Of a stretch of 64,000 nucleotides of DNA, positions 16,127 to 25,617 are shown piece after piece. Source of the DNA: Melastoma dodecandrum (lineage: Eukaryota; Streptophyta; Magnoliopsida; Myrtales; Melastomataceae); assembly GCA_029817715.1 (NCBI GenBank), contig JARUPY010000292.1, forward strand, positions 2,572,001-2,636,000, read 5' to 3'. Numbering within the stretch: position 1 is the stretch's first letter; every line of letters starts with the position of its first letter. Made by a program: the position numbers and the translations under genes. Below the pieces are notes generated by a model. The model ran no database searches. It had not been told where the DNA came from and saw only the letters and a list, made by a program, of their open reading frames with translations.

Positions 16127-17922
16127 CCGATCCCAAGACCGCCCGCCCGCTGCGCTCCCGCGCCTGGTTCGACAACCCCGACAATATCGACATGACGGCG
16201 CTCTACCTGGAGCGCTACCTGAATTTCGGCCTCAGCCTGGAGGAGCTGCGCTCGGGCAAGCCGATCATCGGCATCGCCCAGACGGGCTCCGACCTGTCGC
16301 CGTGCAACCGCCACCATCTCGTCCTGGCCGAGCGCGTCCGCGAGGGCATCCGCGAGGCCGGCGGCATCGTGCTCGAATTCCCGGTCCACCCGATCCAGGA
16401 GACCGGCAAGCGGCCGACCGCGGGGCTCGACCGCAACCTCGCCTATCTCGGCCTCGTCGAGCTGCTCTACGGCTACCCGCTCGACGGGGTGGTGCTGACC
16501 ACGGGCTGCGACAAGACCACCCCGGCCTGCCTGATGGCGGCCGCCACCGTGAACATCCCGGCCATCGCCCTCTCGGTCGGGCCGATGCTGAACGGCTGGT
16601 TCAAGGGCCAGCGCACGGGCTCGGGCACGATCGTCTGGAAGGCCCGCGAGATGCTGGCGGCGGGCGAGATCGACCATGACGGATTCATCAAGCTCGTGAC
16701 CTCGTCGGCGCCCTCGACCGGCTTCTGCAACACGATGGGCACGGCGACCACGATGAACACGCTGGCCGAGGCGCTCGGCATGATGCTGCCGGGCTCGGCC
16801 GCGATCCCCGCCCCCTACCGCGACCGGCAGGAGGTCGCCTACCGGACCGGCAAGCGCATCGTCGAGATGGTGGCGGAGGATCTGAAGCCCTCCGAGATCC
16901 TGACCCGCGACGCCTTCCTCAACGCCATCGTGGTCAACTCGGCGATCGGCGGCTCGACCAACGCGCCGATCCACCTCGCGGCGATCGCCCGGCACATGGG
17001 CGTCGAGCTCGACATCGCCGACTGGCAGACCTACGGGCTCGACGTGCCGCTGCTCGTCAACCTGCAGCCGGCCGGCGCCTATCTCGGCGAGGATTACTAC
17101 CGCGCCGGCAGCCTGCCGGCCGTGGTGGCGCAGCTCATGAGCCGCGGCCTGATCCGCGAGGGCGCGCTGACGGTCAACGGCCGCACGATCGGTGACAATT
17201 GCCGCGGCGCGACGATCGAGGACGCGGACGTGATCCGGCCGATCGACAAGCCCCTGAAGGAGGCGGCTGGCTTCCTCGTGCTGCGCGGCAACCTGTTCGA
17301 GGCCGCGGTGATGAAGACCAGCGTGATCGGCGCAGAATTCCGCAACCGCTACCTGTCGAACCCGGAGGATCCGGACGCCTTCGAGGGCCCGGTCGTGGTG
17401 TTCGACGGGCCGGAGGATTACCACCACCGGATCGACGACCCGAGCCTCGGCATCACCGACGAGACCCTGCTGGTGATGCGCGGCGCCGGGCCGGTGGGCT
17501 ATCCCGGCGCGGCCGAGGTGGTGAACATGCGCCCGCCGGCCGACCTGATCAAGGCGGGCGTGCACGCGCTGCCGTGCCTCGGCGACGGGCGGCAATCCGG
17601 CACCTCCGCCTCGCCCTCGATCCTCAACGCCTCGCCGGAGGCGGCGGCCGGCGGCGGGCTCGCGCTGCTGCGCACCGGCGACCGGGTGCGGGTCGACCTG
17701 CGCCGGGGCACCGCCGACATGCTGGTCGATTCCGACGAGCTGGAGCGCCGCCGGAAAGCCCTGGAGGCGGCGGGCGGCTACGCCTACCCGGCCTCGCAGA
17801 CCCCCTGGCAGGCGATGCAGCGCGCCACGGTGGGGCAGATGCACACGGGCGCGATCCTGGAGGGCGCCGAGCGCTTCCAGCGCATCGCGCAGACCAGCGG
17901 CCTGCCGCGCGACAACCACTGA
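16123..17922 (+). CDS. IlvD/EDD-family sugar-acid dehydratase (L-arabonate type)
   Basis: 599 aa, the length of the pentonate dehydratase branch of the IlvD/EDD family. Cluster-binding cysteines are Cys61 (DLSPCNRHH), Cys129 (TTGCDKTTP, with the adjacent lysine that is carbamylated in relatives) and Cys202 ([10 protein letters not shown]). The family holds an iron-sulfur cluster and Mg and dehydrates aldonic acids to 2-keto-3-deoxy acids. Here the expected step is L-arabonate (or D-xylonate or a similar acid) to the keto-deoxy pentonate. Context with lactonase, AraD1 enzyme and semialdehyde dehydrogenase supports this; the exact substrate is inferred. Confidence 0.9.
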   Translation: MTDPKTARPLRSRAWFDNPDNIDMTALYLERYLNFGLSLEELRSGKPIIGIAQTGSDLSPCNRHHLVLAERVREGIREAGGIVLEFPVHPIQETGKRPTAGLDRNLAYLGLVELLYGYPLDGVVLTTGCDKTTPACLMAAATVNIPAIALSVGPMLNGWFKGQRTGSGTIVWKAREMLAAGEIDHDGFIKLVTSSAPSTGFCNTMGTATTMNTLAEALGMMLPGSAAIPAPYRDRQEVAYRTGKRIVEMVAEDLKPSEILTRDAFLNAIVVNSAIGGSTNAPIHLAAIARHMGVELDIADWQTYGLDVPLLVNLQPAGAYLGEDYYRAGSLPAVVAQLMSRGLIREGALTVNGRTIGDNCRGATIEDADVIRPIDKPLKEAAGFLVLRGNLFEAAVMKTSVIGAEFRNRYLSNPEDPDAFEGPVVVFDGPEDYHHRIDDPSLGITDETLLVMRGAGPVGYPGAAEVVNMRPPADLIKAGVHALPCLGDGRQSGTSASPSILNASPEAAAGGGLALLRTGDRVRVDLRRGTADMLVDSDELERRRKALEAAGGYAYPASQTPWQAMQRATVGQMHTGAILEGAERFQRIAQTSGLPRDNH

Positions 17923-17929
17923 CCGGATC

Positions 17930-18037
17930 CGAAAGGTCCGGGACCTTTCGCGGGTGCAGGGCGGAGCCCGCTGGGTTCGGGCGAAGCCCGATATCGGGGC
18001 TCTGCCCCGATACCCCGCCAAAGGGCTCGCCCTTTGG
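17930..18037. repeat. cluster of palindromes between convergent genes
   Basis: Several perfect stems in 108 bases: CGAAAGGTCC/GGACCTTTCG (17930-17950), TCGGGC/GCCCGA (about 17978-17992), TATCGGGGC/GCCCCGATA (17992-18012) and CCAAAGGGC/GCCCTTTGG (18018-18037). It lies between the dehydratase gene and the oppositely oriented GntR gene. It could be a two-way terminator; its style is that of dispersed intergenic palindromes in high-GC alphaproteobacteria. Confidence 0.65.
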
Positions 18038-18047
18038 GATCCCGGAC

Positions 18048-18788
18048 TTAAGGCCGAAGCGCCAGTTCTGTGTCTGAGAGGGCGAGGCGGACCAGTTCGG
18101 TCATGGTGCGGCGGGCGGCCTCCGGATCGCCCGCCACGATCGCCTCGTAGAGGGCGCGGTGATCCGGCATCGGGTCCCGGGGCAGGCCCTGGCGGCGGTG
18201 CTTGAAGATCGTCGTCCACGTGACGGCCGCCGCGATGGAACTCGACAGGGCGATCAGCGGGCCGTTTCGGGCGGCCTCCAGGATCGCGGTGTGGAAGGCC
18301 TGGTCGGCGGCCCGCCCGCTATCCGTGCTGAGGCCGTGGCGGCCCATCTCTTCCAGGGCATGGCCCATCCGGGCGAGGTCGAGGCCCGAACGCCGCTCGG
18401 CCGCCAGCGCCGCCGCGGCCGGCTCCACGATCATCCGCAGCTCGAACAGGTCGCGGATGAACGTCTCGCTCGGCTCCGATTCGAAGGTCCAGGACAGAAT
18501 GTCCGGATCGAGCAGGTTCCAGCGGCTGCGCTGGCTCACCCGCGTTCCGGTGCGCGGGCGGCTCTCCACGAGCCCCTTGGCGCTCAGGATGCGAATCGCC
18601 TCGCGATAGGCGGCTCTGGAAACCTTGAGTTGCTCCGAGAATTCGATTTCCCCGGGCAGAACATCGCCCGGCATGTAGCGCCCCCCGAGGATCGCCACCC
18701 CGAGGTCGCGCGCCACCGAGCCGTGGATGCGACGCGAGCCTGACGCAAGCGGGAGCCTGATATCCTCGTGTCCGCGATCCTGTCTCAC
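18048..18788 (-). CDS. FadR-subfamily GntR regulator
   Basis: 246 aa from GTG 18788, chosen because GGAGG stands six bases upstream and no ATG lies in the right place. Winged helix: SVARDLGVAILGGRYMPGDV, LPGEIEFSEQLKVSRAAYRE, then LSAKGLVESRPRTGTRVSQR. The C-terminal all-helical FCD domain follows, with FELRMIVEPAAAALAAER, DQAFHTAILEAARN and HRALYEAIVAGDPEAA supplying the conserved Asp and His metal ligands. Divergent from the semialdehyde dehydrogenase gene. It likely controls the pentose genes in response to a sugar-acid intermediate; the ligand is inferred. Confidence 0.88.
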   Translation of the reverse strand: MRQDRGHEDIRLPLASGSRRIHGSVARDLGVAILGGRYMPGDVLPGEIEFSEQLKVSRAAYREAIRILSAKGLVESRPRTGTRVSQRSRWNLLDPDILSWTFESEPSETFIRDLFELRMIVEPAAAALAAERRSGLDLARMGHALEEMGRHGLSTDSGRAADQAFHTAILEAARNGPLIALSSSIAAAVTWTTIFKHRRQGLPRDPMPDHRALYEAIVAGDPEAARRTMTELVRLALSDTELALRP

Positions 18789-18922
18789 CCACGACCTCCA
18801 GTCCGAGCCACCAGGGCGGGGCCGGATCGCCGCGACTGTATCCTGAAGTTGTAGGAGTGCAAGGGTCGGCACCCGTAGGCAGGAGAAGCCGAGACGCTTG
18901 CGACGCGGGTCAAACTGATCTA

Positions 18923-18942
18923 GTTTATTTGTATGAGTAAAC
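18923..18942. promoter_or_regulatory. inverted repeat over the dehydrogenase start codon
   Basis: GTTTA at 18923-18927 and TAAAC at 18938-18942 form an imperfect palindrome (GTTTATT, six bases, AGTAAAC) that covers the ATG at 18933. The sequence here is much more AT-rich than its surroundings. A repressor bound here would block transcription or translation directly. No ribosome-binding site is seen before this ATG. Confidence 0.4.
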
Positions 18943-20540
18943 AACCTGCAACGCCTGGGACCATCCGGGGCACCGGCTTGGTCGGCGCCGCGGATATGGC
19001 GTCCGCCGAGACGTTCGTGGCGGTCAACCCGGCGACCGGAACGCCGCTGGAACCGGCTTTCGCGTCAGCGGGCGCCGGGGAGGTCGAGGCCGCCTGCGCA
19101 CTGGCGGAGGCGGCGTTCCCGAGCTTCTCGGAGACCGATCCCGGGACACGGGCGGACTTCCTCGAAGCGGCGGCCGCCTCCATCGCGGATCTTGGCCCGG
19201 CCCTGATCGAGCGGGCGATGGCCGAGACCGGCCTGCCGCAGGCGCGCCTGGAGGGCGAGCGCGGCCGCACGATCGGGCAGCTGCGCCTGTTCGCGAATGT
19301 CGCCCGCGCCGGCGAATGGGTGCAGGCGACGATCGATCCCGCGCAGCACAAGCGCCAGCCGCTGCCCCGGCCGGACCTGCGCCGGCGCCACGTCGCCCTC
19401 GGCCCGGTTGCGGTGTTCGGGGCGTCGAACTTCCCGCTCGCCTTCTCGGTGGCGGGGGGCGACACCGCCTCGGCCCTGGCGGCGGGCTGCCCGGTGGTGG
19501 TGAAGGGGCACCCGGCCCATCCCGGCACCGGAGAGCTCGTGGCCCGGGCCATGCGGTCCGCGGTCGCCGCGAGCGGCCTGCACCCGGGCGTGTTCTCCTA
19601 TCTGCCGGGGCCGTCGAACGCGCTGGGCACCGCCCTGGTGGCGGATCCGCGGATCAAGGCCGTGGGCTTCACCGGGTCCCGCGGGGGCGGGCTGGCGCTG
19701 ATGCGGGTGGCAGCCGCGCGCCCTGAGCCGATCCCGGTCTATGCCGAGATGAGCGCGGTCAATCCCGTCCTGCTCCTGCCCGTGGCCCTGCGGGAACGAG
19801 GCGCGGCCCTGGCCACGGGCTTCGTGCAGTCCCTCACGATGGGGGCGGGGCAGTTCTGCACCAATCCGGGGCTGCTGATCGGCATCGCGGGTCCCGAACT
19901 CGACGCCTTCGCGGAGGCGGCGGGCGCGCTGATTCGCGAGAGCGTTCCCCACACCATGCTCACCGCAGACATCAGGTCGCGGTTCGAGCGTACCGTCGCC
20001 GCGATGGCGGAACGCCCGGGGGTGACGGTGGCCGCCCGCGGCGACAAGGCCGGGCCGGGGGGCGCGCCTGCCGCGCTGCTGCGCACGGAGGCGCGCCACC
20101 TGCTGGCCGACCCGTCGCTGACCGAGGAGATGTTCGGCCCCGCCTCCCTGCTGGTCGCGGCGGCCGACCCGGCGGAGATGGCCCGGGCGGTCGCGGCCCT
20201 CGAGGGCCAACTCACCGCGACGCTGCATCTCGACCGGGCGGACGAGCACCTCGCGGCGGGGCTGGTGCCGCTGCTGGCGCGCAAGGCCGGCCGCGTCCTC
20301 GCCAATGGCTGGCCGACCGGCGTGGAGGTGTGCCCCGCGATGGTGCATGGCGGCCCGTTCCCGGCGACCTCGGACGGCCGCACCACCTCGGTCGGCACCC
20401 TGGCGATCGAGCGGTTCCTGCGCCCGGTCTGCTACCAGGATCTGCCCGAGGCGCTGCTGCCGCCGTCCCTGCGCCCGGACAATCCCTGGCATCTCGCGCG
20501 CCGGATCGACGGCGTCCTCGAATCGCAATCCGGCCGCTGA
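18933..20540 (+). CDS. alpha-ketoglutaric semialdehyde dehydrogenase
   Basis: 535 aa aldehyde dehydrogenase of the NADP-dependent semialdehyde branch. Landmarks: ETFVAVNPATGTPLEPAFAS near the start, GPVAVFGASNFPLAFSVAGG, catalytic Glu272 in YAEMSAVNP, catalytic Cys309 in GAGQFCTNPG, and EEMFGPASLLV. This branch oxidises 2-oxoglutaric semialdehyde to 2-oxoglutarate, the last step of oxidative pentose and hexarate routes. The ATG at 18933 has no visible ribosome-binding site; a later start, such as Met22, is possible. It is first in a plus-strand unit with the AraD1-type, dehydrogenase and porin genes. Confidence 0.88.
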   Translation: MSKQPATPGTIRGTGLVGAADMASAETFVAVNPATGTPLEPAFASAGAGEVEAACALAEAAFPSFSETDPGTRADFLEAAAASIADLGPALIERAMAETGLPQARLEGERGRTIGQLRLFANVARAGEWVQATIDPAQHKRQPLPRPDLRRRHVALGPVAVFGASNFPLAFSVAGGDTASALAAGCPVVVKGHPAHPGTGELVARAMRSAVAASGLHPGVFSYLPGPSNALGTALVADPRIKAVGFTGSRGGGLALMRVAAARPEPIPVYAEMSAVNPVLLLPVALRERGAALATGFVQSLTMGAGQFCTNPGLLIGIAGPELDAFAEAAGALIRESVPHTMLTADIRSRFERTVAAMAERPGVTVAARGDKAGPGGAPAALLRTEARHLLADPSLTEEMFGPASLLVAAADPAEMARAVAALEGQLTATLHLDRADEHLAAGLVPLLARKAGRVLANGWPTGVEVCPAMVHGGPFPATSDGRTTSVGTLAIERFLRPVCYQDLPEALLPPSLRPDNPWHLARRIDGVLESQSGR

Positions 20541-20612
20541 CGGGCCGCCGCGCGACCCTCGACGGCCGCGCGTTCGGGCGCCCCAGCGTGGGCGCCCTGG
20601 GAGGAACACACG

Positions 20613-21593
20613 ATGGGACGATCACTCCTACAATTCGAGCGTCCGAACGGGGAGCGTGGCGTCGCCCTGCTGGAGTCGGGCTTGACGCGGCAGGTGAGCG
20701 GCGTGCGCAGCGTGGTCGATCTGGCGCGCAAGGCGCTGGCCGCGGGGGACGGGCTGGCCGAGACGGCGGTCCGGTTGGGGCTGGGCGTGTCCGTCGATCC
20801 CGATTCCGTGCGGCTGCTGCCGCCGGTGGACCATGCGGATCCCGCGCACCTGCTGCTCAGCGGCACCGGGCTGACCCATCTCGGCTCCGCCGAGGGCCGC
20901 GACACAATGCACCGCGCCGCCGCGGCCGATCCGGCGCCGACCGCCTCGATGCGCATGTTCCGGATGGGCGTCGAGGGCGGCAAGCCGGCGCTCGGGGAGA
21001 CCGGAATCCAGCCCGAATGGTTCTACAAGGGCGACGGCAGCGCGGTCGTCGGGACCGGCGAGCCCCTGGTCTCCCCCGCCTTCGCGCTGGACGGCGGCGA
21101 GGAGCCGGAGATCGCCGGGATCTACCTGATCGACGCCGACGGCACCCCGGTGCGCCTCGGCTTCGCGCTGGCCAACGAGTTCTCCGACCACGTGACCGAG
21201 CGCGGCAACTACCTGTGGCTCGCGCATTCGAAGCTCCGCCCGGCGGCGCTCGGACCGGAGCTGTGGCTCGGCGCGCTGCCGCCGGACGTGCGCGGCGTGA
21301 GCCGCATCCTGCGCGACGGCGCGGTGCTCTGGGAGAAGCCGTTCCTCTCGGGGGAGGCGAACATGTCCCACAGCATCGCCAACCTGGAGCGACACCACTT
21401 CAAGTACGACCTGTTCCGCCGGCCCGGCGACGTGCACGTGCATTTCTTCGGAACCGCCACCCTGTCGTTCAGCGACAGGATCGCGACCCGGCCGGGCGAC
21501 GTGTTCGAAATCGCGGCCGCGCCCTTCACGCTGCCCCTGCGCAATCCCCTGGCGGTCGCCCCCGCGGCCGATCCGGCCGTGAGGGTGCTCTGA
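20613..21593 (+). CDS. AraD1/GguC-family enzyme (fumarylacetoacetase-like fold)
   Basis: 326 aa with GGGAGGA seven bases before the ATG. Matches the AraD1 (GguC) group of the fumarylacetoacetate-hydrolase superfamily: LLLSGTGLTHLGSAEGRD, EWFYKGDGS, GEEPEIAGIYLI, GFALANEFSDHVTERGNYL and FFGTATLSF. The acidic and histidine residues of the metal site fall in GLTHLGSAEGRD and ANEFSDH. Members are found with L-arabinose or galactose catabolic genes and are assigned the conversion of 2-keto-3-deoxy-L-arabonate to 2-oxoglutaric semialdehyde. Both neighbours in this unit supply and use those compounds. Confidence 0.85.
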   Translation: MGRSLLQFERPNGERGVALLESGLTRQVSGVRSVVDLARKALAAGDGLAETAVRLGLGVSVDPDSVRLLPPVDHADPAHLLLSGTGLTHLGSAEGRDTMHRAAAADPAPTASMRMFRMGVEGGKPALGETGIQPEWFYKGDGSAVVGTGEPLVSPAFALDGGEEPEIAGIYLIDADGTPVRLGFALANEFSDHVTERGNYLWLAHSKLRPAALGPELWLGALPPDVRGVSRILRDGAVLWEKPFLSGEANMSHSIANLERHHFKYDLFRRPGDVHVHFFGTATLSFSDRIATRPGDVFEIAAAPFTLPLRNPLAVAPAADPAVRVL

Positions 21594-21594
21594 G

Positions 21595-22521
21595 ATGACC
21601 AATCCGATCCGCATCGGGCTGGTGGGCGTCGGCAAGATCGCCCGGGACCAGCATCTGCCGGTGATCGGCGCCTCGCCGGACTACACCCTGGTGGCCGTGG
21701 CGAGCCGTCAGGGCGGATACGAGGGCGTGCCCAATTACCGGACGCTGCCCGAGATGATCGCAGCACAGGGCGACCTCCAGGCGGTCGCCCTGTGCCAGCC
21801 GCCGCAGGCGCGGTTCGAGGCTGCCCTGGCGGCGATCGAGGCGGGGCTGCACGTCTTCCTGGAGAAGCCGCCGGGGGCGACCCTGGCCGAGGTCGGGCTC
21901 CTCGCCGAGGCCGCGCGCCAGCGGGGGGTGAGCCTGTTCGCGAGCTGGCACTCGCGCTTCGCCCCCGGGGTCGAGCCCGCGCGCCGCTGGCTGTCCACGC
22001 GCCGGATCCGGTCGGTGTCGATCGCGTGGCTGGAGGATGTCCGGCACTGGCATCCGGGCCAGGACTGGATCTGGGACGCCGGCGGGATGGGCGTGTTCGA
22101 TCCGGGGATCAACGCCCTGTCGATCGCAACCCACATCCTGCCGCCCTTCTTCCTGACCGGCGCGACCCTGGAGGTTCCGGAGAACCGGCAGGCACCGATC
22201 GCGGCCGACCTGCGTTTCACGGACGCCACCGGCACCCCGATCCACGCCGTGTTCGACTGGCGCCAGACCGGTCCGCAGACCTGGGACATCCGCGTCGAGA
22301 CCGAGGACGGGACCCTGGTCCTGTCACGGGGCGGCGCGGTCCTGACGATCGACGGCCGCGATCAGCCGCTGCCGCCCGAGGCCGAGTATCGCGGCCTCTA
22401 CGACCGCTTCGCCGCCCTGGTCCGCTCCGGCGCCAGCGATGTCGACCTGAATCCACTGATCCACGCCGCCGACGCCTTCCTGCGCGGCGAGCGCCGCAGC
22501 GCGGAGGCCTTCACGGACTGA
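21595..22521 (+). CDS. Gfo/Idh/MocA aldose 1-dehydrogenase (arabinose/galactose)
   Basis: 308 aa. N-terminal Rossmann fold with GLVGVGKIARDQHLPVI, and the family EKP motif in HVFLEKPPGATLAEVG. The substrate region has HSRFAPGVEPARRWL, EDVRHWHPGQDWIWDAGGMG and FDPGINALSI, which resemble D-galactose/L-arabinose 1-dehydrogenases. It would oxidise the free sugar to the lactone with NAD(P), the first step of the pathway. The start is one base after the stop of the AraD1-type gene. Sugar specificity is inferred; arabinose and galactose are both possible for this group. Confidence 0.87.
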   Translation: MTNPIRIGLVGVGKIARDQHLPVIGASPDYTLVAVASRQGGYEGVPNYRTLPEMIAAQGDLQAVALCQPPQARFEAALAAIEAGLHVFLEKPPGATLAEVGLLAEAARQRGVSLFASWHSRFAPGVEPARRWLSTRRIRSVSIAWLEDVRHWHPGQDWIWDAGGMGVFDPGINALSIATHILPPFFLTGATLEVPENRQAPIAADLRFTDATGTPIHAVFDWRQTGPQTWDIRVETEDGTLVLSRGGAVLTIDGRDQPLPPEAEYRGLYDRFAALVRSGASDVDLNPLIHAADAFLRGERRSAEAFTD

Positions 22522-22593
22522 CCGGGGAGGCCCCCTGCGGGACACGAACGCGACAGAGCCGGAAGGCCGCGCGGTTAAGGGGGAGTTATCACG

Positions 22594-24120
22594 ATGGGAA
22601 AGCACATGCGATGGGCGGCGCTCGCGTTCGGCGCCGCCATGGCCACGGCGGGCATGGGCCCGGCCTGGGCTCAGAATGCGGCGACGCCTCCGGACGGGGG
22701 ACCGAGCCTGGTGAACCCGGGCCCGAAGGCGAGCCCGGCGCAGAAGGCCCGCTACAAGGCGAACCGCGCCCGGCGGCGGACCATCCGTGAGGCCCGGAGC
22801 GCCGCGGGCGCCAGCAGCGCGGCGGCGTCGAGCATCGCGGAGGGCAGCACCGCGGCGCCGCCCGCGCTGCCGCCCGGCACGGTCGATCTCGGGCACGGTG
22901 TCACGGCGATCCTGAACTACACGGGCGAATTCGCCGCCAACCCGAAGGGCGGCATCCGTCAGGGCTCGGCCTATGCCGGCCAAGTGTTCTTCGGTCTCGA
23001 CGCCGATCTCGGCCGGCTGGCCGGGATCGACGGCGGCTCGTTCCATACCATCGTGACCGAGCGCCACGGCCGCAGCCTGACGCAGGATTACATCGGCTTC
23101 AACGGCAGCGTGCAGGAGATCTACGGCGGCGGCCAGACGGCGCATCTCTCGTCGGTGTCCTACGAGCAGAAGCTGTTCGACAACCGCCTCGACATCGAGG
23201 TCGGCCGCCTTCTGGCCAACCCGAACTTCCTGGCCTCGCCGTTCTACTGCAACTTCCAGAACAACGGCATCTGCGGCGCGCCGAAGTCGATCTTCAAGAT
23301 GACGAACATCACGTGGTGGCCGATCGCCACCTGGGGTGCCCACGCCAAGGCTTGGCTCACCGACCAGGTGTTCGTGCATGCCGGCGTCTACGAAGTGAAT
23401 CCGCGCGATCAGCAGGACAACCAGAACGGCATCGACTGGTCGACCCGAGGCGCCACCGGCGTCGTGATCCCCGTGGAGGTCGGCTACTCGACCAACTTCG
23501 GCAACGATCCGCTGCCCCGCAACTACAGCGTCGGCGCGATCATCGATCAGTCGGACTACACCGATCCGGTGCAGGACGTCCGCCGGGGCGCCTACCTGCT
23601 GAGCGGCCTCGACCCGCTGACCCGGTTCGGCCGATCGGCGGTCTATGCCCGGTTCGACCAGATGGTCTGGCGTCCGGACCCGAACGGCGTCCAGGGCCTG
23701 ACCCTGTTCGGGGTCGCGATAGCCGGGACCGGCGGGCGGCAGACCCAGGATTACTTCCTGGAAGGCGGCGCCGTCCTCACCGGCACCTTCCCGGGCCGGC
23801 CCTACGACACGCTGGGCTTCGGCTTCGCGCTCGAGCATCTCTCGCCGCTCGGCCTCGCCAACATCAAGGCCGTGCGGGCGTCGCTCGGGCTCAGCAGCCG
23901 CAACGTCGACGCCACGCAGACCATCCTGGAGCTGAGCTACGGCATCCAGCTGACCCCGGCGGTGCGGCTGATGCCGAACCTGCAATACGTCATCGGACCG
24001 GATCAGACCCGCTTCCCGTTCCGGCCGAAGCCGATCCCCGACGCCGTCGTGATCGGCGCGAAGCTGTCGGTGGACCTGTTCACCCTCGCGGGCTTCGCCA
24101 AGGGACCCGGGAGCCTCTGA
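22594..24120 (+). CDS. oprB: carbohydrate-selective porin, OprB type
   Basis: 508 aa. Signal peptide ending GPAWAQN. After a lysine/arginine-rich segment (about 50-90) the barrel begins: VTAILNYTGEFAANPKGG, VFFGLDADLGRLAGIDGGSF, ISYEQ-type strands, WATWGAHAKAWLTDQVFVHA and VYEVNPRD, all OprB signatures. GGGGGAG lies upstream. It would let sugars cross the outer membrane and completes the sugar cluster. With the FucP-like permease broken, the inner-membrane carrier for this sugar must lie elsewhere, if it exists. Confidence 0.9.
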   Translation: MGKHMRWAALAFGAAMATAGMGPAWAQNAATPPDGGPSLVNPGPKASPAQKARYKANRARRRTIREARSAAGASSAAASSIAEGSTAAPPALPPGTVDLGHGVTAILNYTGEFAANPKGGIRQGSAYAGQVFFGLDADLGRLAGIDGGSFHTIVTERHGRSLTQDYIGFNGSVQEIYGGGQTAHLSSVSYEQKLFDNRLDIEVGRLLANPNFLASPFYCNFQNNGICGAPKSIFKMTNITWWPIATWGAHAKAWLTDQVFVHAGVYEVNPRDQQDNQNGIDWSTRGATGVVIPVEVGYSTNFGNDPLPRNYSVGAIIDQSDYTDPVQDVRRGAYLLSGLDPLTRFGRSAVYARFDQMVWRPDPNGVQGLTLFGVAIAGTGGRQTQDYFLEGGAVLTGTFPGRPYDTLGFGFALEHLSPLGLANIKAVRASLGLSSRNVDATQTILELSYGIQLTPAVRLMPNLQYVIGPDQTRFPFRPKPIPDAVVIGAKLSVDLFTLAGFAKGPGSL

Positions 24121-24584
24121 GGCGACCGACGCGCGCCGGACGTCAGCCGGCCGGCGAAACGATACCCGAGAAGGCCGGCCGTGCGGATCATCCGCGCGGC
24201 CGCGCCGCGTTCAGGGCCTCGTCCGGTGGCCGCCGTCGCGGCGGCGCCGGCCTCCCACGCCCGCGCTTCGGGCGGGATGCGTGCGAACACGACCAGCCTC
24301 CATCAGCACCTCCGGGCTTGGCATCGCCTCCACGGGCCGCCGCGCGCGAACCGCGACAGAGGGAACACGCGCCGCGTCGGGCAATCCACGATCCCGGTCC
24401 TCGCAGAGCCCCGGCGCCTTCGCAGGTCTGAAACGACGCGCCCGCTGCGGCCCGGCCCGGAAGGGCAGGGGATCGCGGAGCAGCGGACCCGCATTCGTGA
24501 CCCGGCGCGTGCCGCTCGCGGCACCCGGGCTCGCGTGGCGCAGTGATCCGGAAGGAGCCGCAGCCCGCGCCATCCCGGTCGCGC
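24121..24584. other. intergenic region, 464 bp
   Basis: Only GC-rich open frames without ribosome-binding sites or recognisable sequence. I see no gene, repeat or clear terminator here. Confidence 0.4.
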
Positions 24585-24613
24585 TTGACATTCAAATTAT
24601 AACTATTCTAATT
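24585..24613 (+). promoter_or_regulatory. housekeeping-type promoter of the small Cys protein
   Basis: A perfect -35 box TTGACA (24585-24590), a 17-base AT-rich spacer and a weak -10 (CTAATT, 24608-24613). Just after it, TTCT-tatg-AGAA (24612-24623) forms a short inverted repeat that could bind a regulator. The island is strikingly AT-rich against its surroundings. Confidence 0.5.
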
Positions 24614-24660
24614 CTTATGAGAAGGCAGACGATATCAGTCCACTGCAGGAGACACCTGAC

Positions 24661-24861
24661 ATGGCCAACGCCCATTGCGAGAGCTGCAAGTTCTTCGACG
24701 AGCACACCGGCAACGGTGCGGCACCCCAGGCCGATGCCGGTCTGTGCCGCTTCAACCCGCCGGTCAGCCAGCCGGAGCCGGAGTCCAAGGGCCTGTGGCC
24801 GGTTGTGGCGTCGAGCGACTGGTGCGGCCACTTCACGGCCGAGATCAGCGCGGCCGAGTAA
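24661..24861 (+). CDS. small four-cysteine protein
   Basis: 66 aa with four cysteines: AHCESCKFFDEH (CxxC), AGLCRFNPP and SDWCGHFTAE. The arrangement suggests a single zinc or iron-sulfur site. No signal peptide. The sequence type (CESCKFF, then CRFNPP, then WCGHF) is a small conserved family of unknown function in proteobacteria. It forms a one-gene unit with its own TTGACA promoter and a strong intrinsic terminator, implying high or specially regulated expression. Confidence 0.75.
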   Translation: MANAHCESCKFFDEHTGNGAAPQADAGLCRFNPPVSQPEPESKGLWPVVASSDWCGHFTAEISAAE

Positions 24862-24884
24862 GCATCGACGGACGTTGTGAAATC

Positions 24885-24913
24885 AGGGCCGGCCCGCAGG
24901 GCTGGCCCTTTTT
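24885..24913 (+). terminator. intrinsic terminator
   Basis: AGGGCCGGCCC and GGGCTGGCCCT form an 11-bp stem (one G-T pair) over a three-base loop, followed by a T-run. It ends the small Cys-protein gene 23 bases downstream of its stop. Confidence 0.85.
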
Positions 24914-25617
24914 CGTGCGCGCTCCCGGCGGCGGTGATCAAGGGCGCCGCCTCGAACCGATCGGGCCCTGCGCGCAGGCGGGCGGTGCCGTTTGTGGGCG
25001 ACGACCCGAACGCCGTGCCCGGGCGCGTCCCGACCGCCCTGTCGACGGTCCGACACGCGAAGAACGGCCGCCGCGACGAACCGCCGCGTGCGCGACGCGG
25101 ACCGCCGGGCGGCGGACAGGGCAGGAGCGGATGACGGCCCGGCGCACCGGCGCGTCGGTGAGCCAGCTCACGGTGGCTCAGGGCCGGCATTCCGGATTCA
25201 GAGTCTGCGGCGGGAGGCCCGTCCGGAGCAGGGCCGCGTGCGCACCACGGAGACGTCTCGCCGCGCCGCACAACGCCACCCGGCAGGAGGACGTTGTCCT
25301 TCAACGGCGCCGGCACATAGAATTTCCGTTCCTATTCAGCGAGCCGGAGAGATCACGGTGCCACCGGCGGCCGATTCAACCGCCATGCGCATGAGGCAGC
25401 GCGGACAATCGACGCGCGCGGCGCGGTAAAACGGCATCCGAAATCAACCTTTGCGAGGAGAATGTTTTTCTCCAACCGATCAATAGGGAAAGCCGTTTCA
25501 TTGACGTCGGTGAAGACGGCCAGCAAATCTAGTGGCCTGTTTGGATGTCCGTTCGCACAGCCTCCGCGCCTTCCGATCCGTGCGATCCGCCATCCCGCTT
25601 GACCAAGGCACCTGAGA
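24914..25617. other. intergenic region upstream of the ssu genes, 704 bp
   Basis: No convincing gene. GGAGAA-tgttt-TTCTCC near 25457-25473 is a small perfect hairpin or operator. The last 170 bases before ssuE are less GC-rich and should contain the operon promoter. Confidence 0.4.

Noticed and set aside
16084..18219. Open frame of 711 codons on the minus strand
   Set aside because: Antisense shadow of the dehydratase gene, whose cofactor motifs are complete on the plus strand.
22324..23985. Open frame of 553 codons on the minus strand
   Set aside because: Antisense of the OprB porin; no ribosome-binding site or family features.
24188..24595. Possible minus-strand gene in the 24.1-24.6 kb gap
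   Set aside because: Arginine/proline-rich translation, no ribosome-binding site, overlaps several equal alternatives in other frames.
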